DNA of 64,000 bases from Cyathus striatus (taxonomy: Eukaryota; Basidiomycota; Agaricomycetes; Agaricales; Nidulariaceae). Below, piece after piece: positions 31,262 through 45,136 of the stretch. The position numbers and the translations under genes were made by a program. Location of the stretch: assembly GCA_025738555.1 (NCBI GenBank), contig JAOVFP010000013.1:3162001-3226000 (forward strand), given 5' to 3'. The notes beneath the pieces are model-generated. The model worked only from the letters and a program-made list of their open reading frames with translations, did no database searches and was not told the DNA's origin. Numbering within the stretch: the first letter of the stretch is position 1; each line of letters opens with the position of its first letter.

Positions 31262-33464
31262 TCATCCTTCCGTTTCTGCAAGATGCTTTTTGTCCATTTT
31301 AAATGTATCCTCATCTTCTGTATCTGCATCTTCGTTATTTTGGTCGGCATCACCGTCTGTCGGGAAGCTTGTCGCGTCGAATAGCTTTCGCTCCTTAAAG
31401 GGGTTCTCGCGTCGGACACCTCTCTTAATAATGCAAGCTTGTGGAAGGGTGCCAGCTTTCCCAAGGTATAGGAAGTCATTCCCAGCGTAGGTATCAATAG
31501 ACCGCATCCACGCGTCAAATCTATTCAACCAACTAGTTAGCAAATCCATAAAAACACAACGTATCAGTTTAATCTCTTACATGCCATCCCTATCTTCTAC
31601 TTCACGCATGTTGGTGTAGATGTATTTTTCTTTAAAAGTGGCCATCTTCTCCCGATGCAGCTCAAAATCAATCGGTGGTCGATAGTCGTGGTCAGTGGGC
31701 TCAAGCTTTTCGTTTATAGGGACCACCCTCGTGTTGTAAGAGTGGAACAGCGGCTCTTCCAGGAGGAGCCCGAGTGCTGGCATTTTTGGTATAAATACCT
31801 CGGACGGTTTATACAGCTATTTAAAAGTTTAAAACAGACACAATAAGAGTGCTTAGATCTTACTTGGTCAATGATGTCTATAGGTGTACCGCAACGACAA
31901 ATTAGAACGAGGGCTGCCATCATTTTTCGCTAAGAAGGCGTCAACAAATGCCATTTGCATATTTGTTATAGATATGGACGTACGATCTGAGTTAGTTCAC
32001 GATTAGCTAACTAAACATCTAGACAAAATATTTCGTACCTGGTGAAGCATAAAACTTTGCCCGTGAATTAGAATACTAATCCATTCAGTGCCCCCATAGA
32101 TGACAGGGTCTGTAATCTACGCAAAAAATGGTGAGCGCAAATAAACGTTGGGAAGGAACACTTACTTCGATCTTTTTGATAAAACGATTGTTGCTCTTGT
32201 CACTGGCGTCGCGTGCCACCGTGAAGTTGTGAAAATTGTGTGTTCCTTCGTATCTCGCAACGACGGATCTCAATCGTTCCATGGTTTCTGACCCAACTCT
32301 CCACGCTCTCTTTCTAGTCAGTTCATCAATACGGCTTTCAGTAAGATCCCCCTTCCAAAATTCTTCGGAGTCGCCTATTTCAGCGTCGCCTGCTGCCATG
32401 GATGACTCAAGATGATGTCTAAGTGCTTTCTGAAGTCCACTTTCACGCTTGGGGGGGATAAGAAGATAAGAGGGGAAATAGTATGTGTATTTCCGGCTAT
32501 CACAAACCCTGCAATTTTATTAATATATTGGAGCGAAGTAAAGAGAAAGCTACCAACAAACGAGCGTTGAATGAATTTTGTACGCGGGTCTGTCTACGAA
32601 TTAGTGTAACAATTGTAAGGCCGAAGAACAAAACTTACATAACCCCAAACACGAATTTCTGGAGGAAGTTCTTCATTTAGGCGCTCAACAATGTCACGAA
32701 CTCCAGGAATAGTAACTATCATCTTCAGAGATACGACGTTTCCTGCAGCGTGAACACCTGCATCAGTCCTAGCAGCGCGGGCTAAAGCGACCTACAAGGC
32801 TTCAACGAATGATTAACATCGAGCTGGCATGAGTATAATTTACCTTCACTGGATCATCAGCATTGTCTTGGGAAACAGCCCCGATTTTAACCAATGCTTT
32901 AAATAAAACGCCCTCGATTGTTTTCACTTGCGCATGTTCAGGTTGTCTAATCGGGAGTTAAAATATATACTAGATATGAAGACGATGTTCTACTCACATC
33001 TGCATTCCACTATATCCTGACCCACAAAATCCTATGAGAAGAGCACATTGTCGCTTGGGGTACCGGGGTGCTCTAGGACGATCAGCATCATCTCTTAATT
33101 TATCTTCCTCTTCCTGATTGCGCGTCCCTCGCCTTCCAGGTCGGCTTCGATTGTTCTTCTTACCAGCGTTAGTGTATTTTTCTCTACCTTTCCCCTGGAG
33201 TTGAGTTGATGATGACTCTCCGACGGATGTGATTTCCGAAGTGTTATTTCCCTCAATAAAAGGTACAGATTCCCCAAGCTTAACGCGCTTGAGAAGGGAA
33301 GAATCAGGCTCTTCGGCCTTACGCTTCACAGAAGAATCCGACATGAGCTTTGAGTGAATGCTGAAATATGCTTTTGAGTTCCAATAAGTTGGAGTTGTTA
33401 ATCGCGATTTACATGAAAGTGGGGAACGATGAGCTGTGGTGAAGACTGTCCTGAATGATATCAT
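31262..33464 (-). CDS. PUS1: tRNA pseudouridine synthase Pus1 (TruA family), possible dual start
   Basis: Isomerises uridines in tRNAs and some other RNAs. Core motifs are CALLIGFCGSGYSGMQMQ, ARAARTDAGVHAAGNVVSLK (catalytic Asp in RTDAGVHA), RLFVDSRKYTYYFPSYLLIP and the C-terminal GRNDFLYLGKAGTLPQACII-like region (as YAGNDFLYLGKAGTLPQ). The protein ends in an acidic tail at 31262. There are two in-frame starts: 33344 (MSDSSVKRKAEEPDSS, giving a basic nuclear-type N-terminus) and 33464 (MISFRTVFTTAHRSPLSCKS). The 40 residues between them contain several Arg/Lys and many Ser/Thr and no acidic residue, as in a mitochondrial presequence. Human PUS1 also makes nuclear and mitochondrial forms from alternative starts. 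At least five introns. Confidence 0.9.
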
Positions 33465-33962
33465 GAAAATCGATACCAACTGAAAGGTGAACAATATAAG
33501 TTGCCTCGCCAACAATTGTATTAAACGTCCGTACCTTCCAAATACAATGAGCGTCCGGGGTGAAGTGGATATGCAAAATGAAGCTAGAAGCTCCTTTGAG
33601 TAGAGATGTAAAGTAAGAAGTCTTCTCAGGCCTTCCGCTGTAAGTAGCTGGGACTTGTCACTAAAGCTCGTTAACGCTTGCGCGTGAATTTTATCATTGC
33701 TGAGGGAATCTATAGATCTCAATCGTCATTGGACAAGTTCAAACGCTCAGCGTTCAACGTTCCACTAAGTCTAACTCACTACTTCTTACATGTACGCCGT
33801 CATCTAAACCGAAGACGTAAAATAATGTGTATTCTAAGCCTACATAAGAAACTACATGCAAACCAAACTTGGAAATGAGCAACCCACTACAACCAAATTG
33901 CGACCAAAACGAAGAAATATAGAAATATCCTAAAACACATTCACAATGCCCATAGAATTACA
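33465..33962. other. Intergenic region between PUS1 and xylulokinase
   Basis: PUS1 promoter and xylulokinase 3' flank. No gene seen. The PUS1 frame stays open further upstream to about 33722 but without family-like sequence. Confidence 0.4.
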
Positions 33963-35814
<1,852 letters not shown>

Positions 35815-36032
35815 TGTTGGTTAGTTCTGTAAGATCAACGTATGAGAGGAAGAGAAGAAAGTGCGGGGGTCCCATGGGGTAGTACAGCTGAAATAACCAA
35901 TACAGCGACATTACTCCGCGCTGGTGGGTCGGGCCGGGGAGGAAAGCCGGGTAGGGATGCAGATAGGGGGACTGGATAGGACTGGAGGGAACTGGGAACT
36001 TGAAGAGTTCAGCTGGCCAGTGATCACGAGTT

Positions 36033-36073
36033 CGAGCTACTTTTATAATTATAATTATTATAAAAGTAGCTCG
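36033..36073. repeat. 41-bp palindrome, hairpin-forming
   Basis: Perfect 17-bp arms (CGAGCTACTTTTATAAT and its reverse complement) separated by 7 bp (TATAATT). It lies about 220 bp upstream of the xylulokinase start. No clear target-site duplication flanks it. It could be a relic of a snap-back element or a protein-binding palindrome. Confidence 0.7.
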
Positions 36074-36630
36074 GTGACACTGACTGATAATATCTTCGTC
36101 GAGTTGGTATAGTATTTGCAACCAAGGCTTAGAAGTAAACAAAGAAATAGCCTTAAGCTTTGTTTGCTCTATCGTCTGGATGTAAACAAAGAGCTCAAGT
36201 AAATACTTACTTAGTACTATGCCATACAGCTGAACACAAGTACCTAGTTGCTGCTGTAGCTAAAAGTATTTTATTTAAATATCATATCCATGTTACTAGT
36301 TGCAACTCGATGCGTTAGTTTGCTTGGTTATAATTACTGAGCGCCCCTTTGAAAGCTGTCAATGTCATGGAACTATGACGTTAACGAACGGGGTGGCAGT
36401 GAGCACTGCCAGTGCCAAATTCCAATGCTCGTGCTCTTTTGTTCGACCCATTCACTTTTTCGCAATGAAAGTTTTCCTTGTTATTGCTATCGATCCGTAT
36501 CCCGTTCATCTTTGACTCAGTTTCGATGTGCTATCCTATCGATTAATTTTTTATAAGCAACCAAATTATCTTGCATACCCCACCTGGTTCTGTAGTATGT
36601 ACTCACTCATTATCCGGATCACGATCGCGC

Positions 36631-36639
36631 TATATAAAG
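36631..36639 (+). promoter_or_regulatory. TATA box
   Basis: TATATAAAG about 100 bp upstream of the start codon of the small gene at 36738. It is one of the clearest TATA boxes in the window. Confidence 0.55.
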
Positions 36640-36737
36640 CTTTAAACATGCGGGTCACTGTTCCCACTCCGCCCATTTTACTAACTTAGCAACAGTTGTA
36701 TCAGCCGCTTTCCTTTCCACTTGTTTCTCTTGTGCCC

Positions 36738-37059
36738 ATGGATGCATTGTCAAGCGAATGGCGAAAGGGACTCCAGTATCGACCTGGAGATCGCGTCGCC
36801 TTCAAAATCGGCGACTCAATGGGTGTGGCCGCCTTCGAGTGTTTAGTTGAACGTACGTCTTTCATTTTTGTCCTGCATTCTTCATTTCCTTACCGACTCT
36901 CGGAACAAGATACAAGCGATGTTGAAAATCAGGTTTGTAACATCACTCACCTATCTGTGTCTACTATCGGACTGTACTAACTGACAGTTCCTTCAGCCAC
37001 AGTCTGGCGGAAATATCTATTGGAAACATTATCCTCGAGGTTTTCCGCGAACTCGCTAG
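36738..37059 (+). CDS. Small orphan protein, 69 residues
   Basis: Not recognised. Three exons close a frame: 36738-36852, a 23-nt microexon 36910-36932 and 36988-37059. The introns have GTACGT..AAG and GTTTGT..ACAG borders, and the second has a good branch site (CTAACTGACAG). The product begins MDALSSEWRKGLQYRPGDRV, continues with AFKIGDSMGVAAFECLVE and ends GGNIYWKHYPRGFPRTR. A TATA box lies about 100 bp upstream and AATAAA-like words lie downstream (near 37360-37380). The first exon looks protein-like, with a basic and hydrophobic mix. No signal peptide or membrane segment. It may instead be the 5' part of a longer gene or a relic. Confidence 0.4.
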
Positions 37060-37534
37060 TAGCAAACACTGTCCTTACGGTGTTTTCCATTCATGGCACC
37101 ATTTGTCTAATCTGCTTTCACAATACTGCACATTGCTTTGTTTTACGAGCTCAAGTTCTGATATTATTTAATGCGACTTCCGTACATACTTCTTCATACT
37201 TAAACGGATTTTTATTTTCTGCCTTGTAGCATTGCGCGTTTATTTCTCCAACGAAGAACGTTTACAGTAGGCATGTAATGTAATAGCATTTTATGTTAGG
37301 AGCAAACCTTTCACATATCTGTTGAATCTCACACAAAATGTTCATCCTTGCTTCAAAGAAATAAATCGTGAATAAAGTTTTAGATGCCTTTTATTTATTC
37401 CGTAAGGCACTTACTATCGTATACCAAAATCTCAAGATTACACAGCATACAAAACATGAATAAAATATCGAAAACATACACCCAGGTCTGAAAAATAAAC
37501 ACCAGATTATCCCCGAACTAGAACGCTACAGCCA
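37060..37534. other. Convergent intergenic region
   Basis: AT-rich 3' flanks of the small orphan gene and of the R3H-SUZ gene. No supported gene. Confidence 0.35.
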
Positions 37535-40338
37535 TCATGAAGGTGATAGCACAGTGACCTCCTTCTCTGAGCTAGTGTTCTCTAATGAAATCGAGTTGAC
37601 CCCATCGACTAGGATAGCACTAGCCACAGTATCACTCCGAACTCTTTCTTTGTCTTTTTCTGTTTCAGCCTTTCCATTTATAGCCGACACCATAATGCCA
37701 TTCATACTGGCAGACTTGAAAGCTGACTTGGGATTGAACAATTGAGCGGACTATTTATTGAAAGCATAATTTTCAGAACAATGTCATGTAAATGAATGAC
37801 AAATAGAACTAACCTTAGGCGGGGGTCGCTCAAACCCTTTATCAGGTTCTTCAAGTCGTGAGCTATTAGTAGGGCTGGCAACTACGTTCCCAGCCTGATT
37901 TGAATTGGCCTGAAGAATTGATCTCGTAGAAGACACATTTCCCCATGCACCAGCTACAACGGGTGTTCGCTTCTCGGCCATAGAGCTAAGCGGAGGAAAG
38001 TCCATAGACTGCAAGGACGCAGGAGGCTGTAGTGGCGCTTGTCGGTTTGAATTACCGTTGATGTTCCTTTGCGGAGAAATACCTGGTATATTCCTCTGAG
38101 TTCCATCATGGTGGCGACCAGTCAATGTAGGTTGGGCCTTCATACCTACTGCCCAGTCTGGGCGTGCTGGAAGAGGATGCTGTGATGAGGCTGTAGACGT
38201 GTAGGTGCGCCTTGAAGATGAAGAGGTTGTAGATGATGACTGCGGTTAACACCATAAGTACTTCGATGCTGCGCCACCAAAATATCAAGAACTTACAGCT
38301 GTTGAAGAAACATCGTCACATATTGACGACGCCCTGCTGTTTTGAGATGCTCTCCTGCCGCTGGAGCTCAGTCTCGGACCAACCGCATCTCCTACGCCGG
38401 CACCCCCATTCATAACTGTATTGCTATATCCACCACTTATACCAGGACCAAAACTCCATGACGCTCTTGCTTGACCAGGCATAGTCCCAGCTCGCCCCTT
38501 TCCACCATTTACTACGGCTGGCCCATTTCTGTTCGATCCGTAACCATTAGCATTAGCATTGCCGTTATTTTGGCTAGGAATACCGTTGGCGTACGGAGAT
38601 CCGGAATTGATGAAGCCGTTTGGCGACATACTGCCGTTCACACCATGGGGAACATCGTACAGGGGGTGACCCATATTTGGTGGCGGAGGTGGCATATGTT
38701 GCCCTGGTGGTGGGTAGTATGCCATAGGAGGAGGTGGGTAGGTATATGCATGTGAGGGCATATATTGCTGAGGTGCGTATTGAGGTGATTGTGTTCCTGG
38801 TGGCGAAGTCATGATAGGAGTGGAGTTTTGATGGGGTAAGGGGTGTGGTGAAATCTGAGGCGGCGATTGCAGAGGGGGTTGTCCTTGATGAGGTGGCCAA
38901 GCATAGGGTGTGCCATACTGCATAGGTTGCTGCGGTGTGTATGGATCCCCATTGGCAGGTGTAGTGGGATCGGAGGTAGGATGGGGATGATAGGTATGGT
39001 AGGGGTAATAATAAGGTGATATGTAAGGTGGATTAGGTCCCTGAGGATAGGGAACAACGTATTGATATCCAGTATTGCTTTGGGGCTGATTGGGGTCGTA
39101 CAACGTGGGTGCCGAGGGAGGTGGCTCGTAAAGCGATGCATATGTAAAGGAAGACGGTGATGGTGCACGCGAGTTGCGTGAACTGCCAGAGCTATTGCCG
39201 TAGGGACCACCACTGCGACGCATTGAAGGACCAGAACCTCCACGTCTATTTTTGTCCCTGGTGACAGGACCGGACCACTCGCTTTCCGTAGCAGGAGAGC
39301 TACCTGTGTCGTCTATATCACCCACACTGCCCCCATTCGTTGATGCTGAGCCAGATACAACAGACGATGAGCTGGTACTCAGGTCCTTCTCTTTTTCCTT
39401 CTCCTCGAAGTCCATGAAGATGCGTGTACGGGCTTCCTTGTAAGCGGCTTCCCGCTCCTCTATAGTCATTGCACCACGTTTTTTGTTGCTACCACCTGTA
39501 GCATTGCTCCGACCACCCAAACTTCCTGTTTCCGAGGGTTGATCCATGTCGGAGAGGTCCGCATCCTCTCCGGCGACCGAGCCCGCTTGAGATAAGGGCT
39601 TATTTCTCCGGTCGGAAGGAGATCGACGCATGATTTTGAATGCGGGCTGAGCGGTAGGTTCCGCGGGAACAAGCTCGCAAATTCTACGTGTAGGACTGGA
39701 AAGAATGAGTGAGAGAAGAAAAACAAAGGATTTGGTGAAGATATTCCTTACATCCTACTTTCAATAGTGTGATGGACAAAGATGATACTCTTGTTAACTG
39801 GGTCGCTTTCAGGCGAGAGCCTGTAATAGGCCGAACACCGATGTACCAAAAGACGTTGGTAAGTGGTAGAGGGTTGCAATTCAAGGCGATGTGGTCTGAC
39901 AAAAAAAAGTATAAAAATATAAGTTAGAAAATTTGCGATGAGTCCAGGTAGAATAGGACAAAAAGGGAGCGGATGAAGGGAGTAGAGCAAGTGGTGCTTA
40001 GACGCTCAACTACAAAGTGAGGATACTGACCTGCGCTCAATGATTAGTTTCTCCATCTGCTCTCCGAGCTTGAGAACATATATTCTATCCTTGCTTTTGA
40101 GTGCCTCCATGATTTGAGGGTCTACATCTTGGTTGGAAGTTGAATTGGGGGAGGTCGAGTCGACGGGCAGAGAAGTGATGGGCGCGTCTTGGGCAGGTGG
40201 AGGAGAGTTTGGGTTGGATCGAGCGAGAATAGACGGAACTGGTGAGGCAGAAGAATGTGCGGAAGAAAGAGGAGAGAGAAGGCTTGCAGTGCTAGAGCTG
40301 GGAGTCGCGTGGTGGGCGGTGGGAGACGGTGAGGCCAT
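37535..40338 (-). CDS. R3H-SUZ domain RNA-binding protein
   Basis: R3H domains bind single-stranded nucleic acid, and the adjoining SUZ domain binds RNA. The start at 40338 (MASPSPTAHHATPSSSTASL) opens a Ser/Pro-rich region, followed by the helix IMEALKSKDRIYVLKLGEQM. Across introns come RPHRLELQPSTTYQRLLVHR (R3H core) and SIIFVHHTIESRM. The SUZ signature EREAAYKEARTRIFMDFEEK is near 39430. A long Pro/Tyr/Gln-rich low-complexity region follows (about 39150-38300), with runs such as YYPPPGQHMPPPPPNMG. The motif PARPDWAVGMK near 38150 resembles the C-terminal SUZ-C motif. The last exon ends EKEVTVLSPS at 37535. Family context suggests mRNA regulation in the cytoplasm; the low-complexity part may support condensate formation (inference). 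Confidence 0.85.
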
Positions 40339-40771
40339 GGGGGAAGAAAGAGGTTTTTAGGAGATCTCGGACGGGTGGAATGTCGAGTGGATCTAGGTTG
40401 AACGAAAGGAGGAAGAGGGGGGGAGGGGGAAGGGGGGGACGGAGGACGGGCAAGGCGTAGGAAAGGAGGAGGAACGAGAAACTGATTGAGCAATCTCAAG
40501 CAGGCCCTTGGAGCAAAACCATTCCAAAAGGGTGTGACTAATTGCGTGACCATCTCTTCTTTCGTGCTCACTGCTCACCCACTCGCGCTCGCACTCGCAT
40601 TCTCACTACATTCTGTCCTTCACTTAATATATTTATGTGGCTCGTAATTAATAGTCTAATGTCCTAATCTAATGTGCTCCAGCCTTCACCCCATGCGTAA
40701 CCTGATAAATATTGAATCCCAAGCTGTACCATTCTCGTCAGCACCGTTATCTCCTGCGATCAATGCGATAC
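40339..40771. other. Intergenic region
   Basis: G/A-rich 5' leader of the R3H-SUZ gene (about 40380-40460, pyrimidine-rich on the coding strand) and the 3' flank of the transporter gene. No gene seen. Confidence 0.35.
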
Positions 40772-42607
40772 TTACCAAAATACAAAAATAAACACCCCGT
40801 ACACAGCCAGAGCAAGCGCCCCTAGACTCAGCGCCTTGCCGTTCTCATCGTTTCGTGTAAGCTGCGACGGGACATCAGTGCACGCTATATAGGCAATTTG
40901 TTGGTCTTCCTCACCTTCCAGTAGAACAGCCCAGGGAGGATAAACGAGATTGTGGTTGATCCAGTTGATCCTACAAACGAGAGCACTGCATCCTTGCTTA
41001 GTATATTGCAACAGGCAACGACAGAAGCTGCTTACCCATCCGGAGATCATCCACAAAATATGCAATTGTAAATCCACTCGCAATAATGCACGTCGTAGTT
41101 ACCACATGCTTAAGTTTTGACATCTCTGTGTGCGCGTGCTCATCCTTCACTGAAACGTCCTCGTCCTCATCGTCCTCATCTGCTTCACCCTCAGTCAAGA
41201 CTGCAACTACCTTCACAGGCGTCACGCGCTCGGGATTGAACACCTTGTCTAGGCAATTCCTGCACGGGTGCACCTGCAACGGATACGAGAATAGTACCAT
41301 AATGACGATTGCCAATTGCCCGATAGCGATAAAAAGGGATGTCGATGGGTACATCGCTATAATGTTCGATCCCACCTGCAAATTAGATGTTAATGCTAAA
41401 ATGATCCCATGGGCTTAAAATTGACCTTGGACCCGAAGGTAAGATACCCAAAAACGGCGATAACCTCGTACGTTAGAGTCGCAGCACCGATGGAGCCACC
41501 TACAACAAGATTCATTCGGGCTTGGGTGTTGCTGTTTACTTCATTATAAATCGGAAAAAGCTAAACCTTCATTAGAATTGTAGTATAGATTGAACACTTA
41601 ATAGTTCACGTACATTCTGCGCACACGTAAATGCAAACACTTGCACTGGAAACGTCGACACAAAATCGGGCGTGATATGCACATAATGCACTTCTCCACG
41701 GTCGGGCATGTTGGCAATAGGCCAAAAGTAACAGGTGGTAACAATTATAACAAGATAAGCTGCTCTGGTGAGTGAGCCACTAAGCGAGTTATAGAATAGG
41801 CCCTCTTACGCACCCACGGAGAATAAGGCAATATAGCTTGTATGGCGCAAACTGTCTAAATGACGGAGGAAACACAGTGGAACGAGAATAACCATAAATA
41901 TCGATATCCAATTGCCCCCGTTTAATGCCCATGCCGGAGGATTCATTGTTTCAGAAGTTAGATCATGGTATAACGATGCAACGACGTTAGGCATTAAGCC
42001 TTTCACAATAATGAGATAGCTAGAGCTGAGGTCAACATACGCATTCACGCTTGGGTGCAAATCATTACCTTATGGATACACCGAAGCATTTAATAGCAAT
42101 GGCGGCATCGAAAAACACTGCCGCACTGGGAAATGTAAGTTTAGCTACAGCATGGAACGAGGCTTTGCGGTGTGGGGTTCGCGTGGCACATAATGAGAGA
42201 AGATAGAGACCGAAGGCCGCCACGGATCCGGAAAATATGCATGTCAACATCCCGGGAAAAATTCCCGCCGACGCCATGGCCTATATACCGCCGAACAATG
42301 TTAAATTTGTGCTCAATGACAATGCTCAAAAAACGAAGTACGAACTAATGGAAACGTTAACATGCCTATACGAGGCAGTGTCAGAGGCTCAGAATGAATC
42401 CTATAAATCAAGTGGCTCACCACTTCCAATAATCGTATTGGATAAGTTGCTTATACAGCTATACATCGTCGCATGCCCATCGAGTTTCCCTCTATCAGTC
42501 TTCATAGTTGTGTCCCGTCTCCCACCCAGCAGCGCGCTAGCCTCTTCGCCTGCCGGGTCGCCGGGGTCAGTAGAAGTAGCTGGGACGACGCCATACGTTT
42601 GCACCAT
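40772..42607 (-). CDS. Amino acid transporter, AAAP family (AVT type)
   Basis: Multi-pass secondary transporter of neutral amino acids, probably vacuolar by similarity to AVT proteins. The first recognised exon gives an acidic N-terminus and SCISNLSNTIIGSG (ending 42421). A 20-nt microexon (42346-42365) supplies MLTFPL, and the next exon (from 42280) continues AMASAGIFPGMLTCIFSGSV. Together these form the conserved first membrane segment with GxGMLxxP. Later segments include GNWISIFMVILVPLCFLRHL, FVSTFPVQVFAFTCAQNLFP, VIAVFGYLTFG and LGALALAVYGVFIFVFW at the end. An acidic cytosolic loop (EGEADEDDEDEDVS) lies near 41170. The frame stops at 40772. The frame is also open upstream of the ATG at 42607 for about 50 codons without another ATG, so a further 5' exon is likely. 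Around ten membrane segments. Confidence 0.85.
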
Positions 42608-43106
42608 TTCAAATTCGTCCTCGGATTCTGGGATGCGTTGTGTATGAGTGTAGAGTGATGAAGGAGAGGTGCTATCCCAGAATGTGCGGCGAAAGGATGT
42701 GAGCCAAGCCAGCTTGTGTCTGAGAAACCGCTATGATAAGCCTAGTACTGCCTCGGTGCCCCGTGGTAACGTATAAATAAGAGAACAACAACTTGTGAGT
42801 GGCCAAGTTATGTTCCCAGCGTAAAAGAGAATGTTGGGATTTTTGGTTGCACCAGCACCAATCAAATTTGCAAGGTCGCGAATTCAAAGGAAAGTACAGC
42901 AGCCTTGTGAAAGCGCACTTGTCATATAGTAACCTAAAAGTTATTAAATAAGTAAGTGCTATATACTTGCCCCGCACTTATGCCACGATCATTCAACAAC
43001 GTCCAAATAAACGCCTGCGTCACGTACTGAAGCAAGAAAGTGCTGGCCATAATGAAGGATACAGTGGGGTAGACTAACATCGCCTTATGTATATATACTA
43101 CAGGCT
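42608..43106. other. Upstream region of the transporter; possible missing 5' exon
   Basis: The transporter frame remains open to about 42730 (FLRHKLAWLTSFRRTFWDST). A reverse-strand open stretch near 43080-42940 begins MLVYPTVSFIMASTFLLQYV and is followed by a GCAAGT, but I could not join it in frame to the transporter. Confidence 0.35.
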
Positions 43107-45136
43107 CTACTTTTTCGGTTTAGCAGGGCCGAAAAACCCAGTGATTCCCTTCTGTTTCGCCGCCCCCGTTGTCTTAGCCTTGGGTTTTATTGCAGACTTC
43201 TTTGCCACCGGTTCCTTAATCGCCTTCTCCTTCACAGGACCCGTTTCGGTTTCATCCAATTCCTTTTGTACCCTTTTCTTGCCCTTCGCAACAGGTTTTG
43301 GCGGGGGCGCCTCTTCTTCATCCACAGATTCATAATCCGAATAATCTTGGGTAACTATTGTGTCAGGTTAGTAAAACAGCGTGTACATTTCGATAGAAGT
43401 GCTGTACTTGTATATCCCTTGTCATCTTTTACCCTTCTACTTTTTATAACGCGTTTTTTCTTCAACCCATTGCGACCAACAGGAATCACCTTCTTTTCTT
43501 TCTTTTTCTTTGGTTTAGCTAACGCGGCAGGTTTGTCTTCCATAGGAACATTGTCAATCTGTGCTTCAGTAGCCATCTCATTCGGAAGCTCCGTTGTATC
43601 ACTCTTTATTTCTGTATCCTCCACTGCACGAGAAATGCGCAAAACCTGATCTACACATTGAAAATCACTTAACCAGCCACCAAAACATGAACTAACCACT
43701 TACCATCATCAATATCCATCAAGGACTGTGCTTCTCGCTCTGCTTCAGAGTCTACAACACTGGCTGCTCTGGATTTGCGTCGAGATATTTGCGGTACAGC
43801 CTCTGTGTCATCGTCAGATAGCACAACCCCCTTCTTGATGCGAAGGTTCACACCAGCACCATGAGAAGGAGGTTTTGAGGGACTATCTGATGTCGAAGGT
43901 TCATTCTCAGTGTCAGACAATGCGTTTGCGATTGATTTTCGCTTGACACCCCTCTATTATTTCTATATATAAAAAGGGGTCGACACTAAATAATTTGCCA
44001 CCTACTTTCTCTGGCTGCTCTGTGAAACCTTCTTTCTCACTTGCTGCGCTTGGAGCACGGGTGACTGGCTTGGGTTTCGTAGGTGCTGTAAAGAATTGTC
44101 TCTTCTTTTCTTCAATCTTGGCTTTCGACTCTTCTTGCTTTGTGTCCTTAGGTTTGGGCTTAAAGAAGTCGAGTTTACCAGTAGGTTTTATCGTGTTCTT
44201 GGGCTTTTCTTCGGGTTTAGCCTTTTCCTTAGTCAATTCATCTTGTTTCTGAGCCTCTTTCGATGGCGCCTTCGGAGCTGCTGAAGTATTGACTACCTCT
44301 TTCTTCGCCCGCAGTGACGCTTTTGCTTCTCGCACTGTCAATCCCTTTCGCTCCTAACCATAAAGTCAAAAAAGACTGGTTTTACATCAGATGTTTGAAA
44401 GAAAATGTACCTGTACATCCTTGCCAATGATTTTTCCGATTAATTTCGCAAATTCTGCCCCTCGTTGAGTATCTACTGCGCGAATATCAGCAGTAGAAAC
44501 ACATATAAGGTCTGCGTCCTGATAAAAATTGAATGAAGTTGAGTTTCAAATACGAGGTAAATGTCAACACACAATAAGAGGGGATGGGGCTAAACTATAA
44601 ACATGTATTGAAATCACTTGGATATAGCGCCCCTAGCAGCTATGTTGAGAGTTAGAAAACGTCTGTTAATAGCAATTGCTACAAATACCTTCGAGATCAC
44701 TCTCATTAACCAGTGTCATCTTAATCTGAGTTGCCTCTTCACTGTCAACCTCCATGTCCTTTGACAATGCCTGGTCCATATTCACGTCCCTGTATTCATC
44801 CTGGGCTTGTAAAGGTTCCATAGCAACTTCACCACATAGAAGATAGGTTGCGTAGCAAGTCTGTCCCTGAAACGGGGCATTCTCGTGATATGTAGCCAAT
44901 TCACTGTAAGCCCGTGTAAGCAAGTGAGGGCTAAAGGACGGGCGAAGACTCACTTCTTCGCGTCGTTAACATGTATTGAGAATTCACGACTTATAGATCG
45001 ATATGTAACCTTAAGTGAATAAATTATAAATTGTCATGCGTGTAAAATGTATACAGATTTAACCAGTGGTGCTTACAATGCTCTTCTCGATGAAGATTTT
45101 CTTCGTGAGGTAGTCATTGATCTTTTGCGTTGACAT
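43107..45136 (-). CDS. POL32: DNA polymerase delta subunit 3 (Pol32/POLD3/Cdc27)
   Basis: Accessory subunit of the lagging-strand polymerase; links Pol31 and Pol1 to PCNA. The start at 45136 gives MSTQKINDYLTKKIFIEKSI, then VTYRSISREFSIHVNDAKNE and LATYHENAPFQGQTCYATYL, the N-terminal winged-helix part that binds the B subunit. A long charged, Lys/Glu-rich region follows, containing KLDFFKPKPKDT. The C-terminus is KQKGITGFFGPAKPKK: a PCNA-interacting PIP box (QKGITGFF) four bases-worth of basic residues from the end, as in all POLD3 proteins. Several introns. An ACGCGT MCB-like box lies about 190 bp upstream, consistent with G1/S control. Confidence 0.92.

Larger units (their letters stand above)
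35815..36737. promoter_or_regulatory. Divergent intergenic region: xylulokinase and small orphan gene
   Basis: Contains a 41-bp near-perfect palindrome at 36033-36073 and a TATA box (TATATAAAG) at 36631-36639. An AAACAAAG-type word recurs near 36137, 36160 and 36184. No gene seen on either strand between about 36080 and 36700. Confidence 0.5.

Noticed and set aside
38600..39150. Low-complexity Pro/Tyr/Gln stretch as a tandem repeat locus
   Set aside because: It is compositionally biased coding sequence of the R3H-SUZ gene without a fixed repeat unit.
42940..43080. Reverse-strand MLVYPTVSFIMASTFLLQYV as first exon of the transporter
   Set aside because: It has a good GC-type donor (GCAAGT), but no acceptor joins it in frame to the recognised N-terminal exon.
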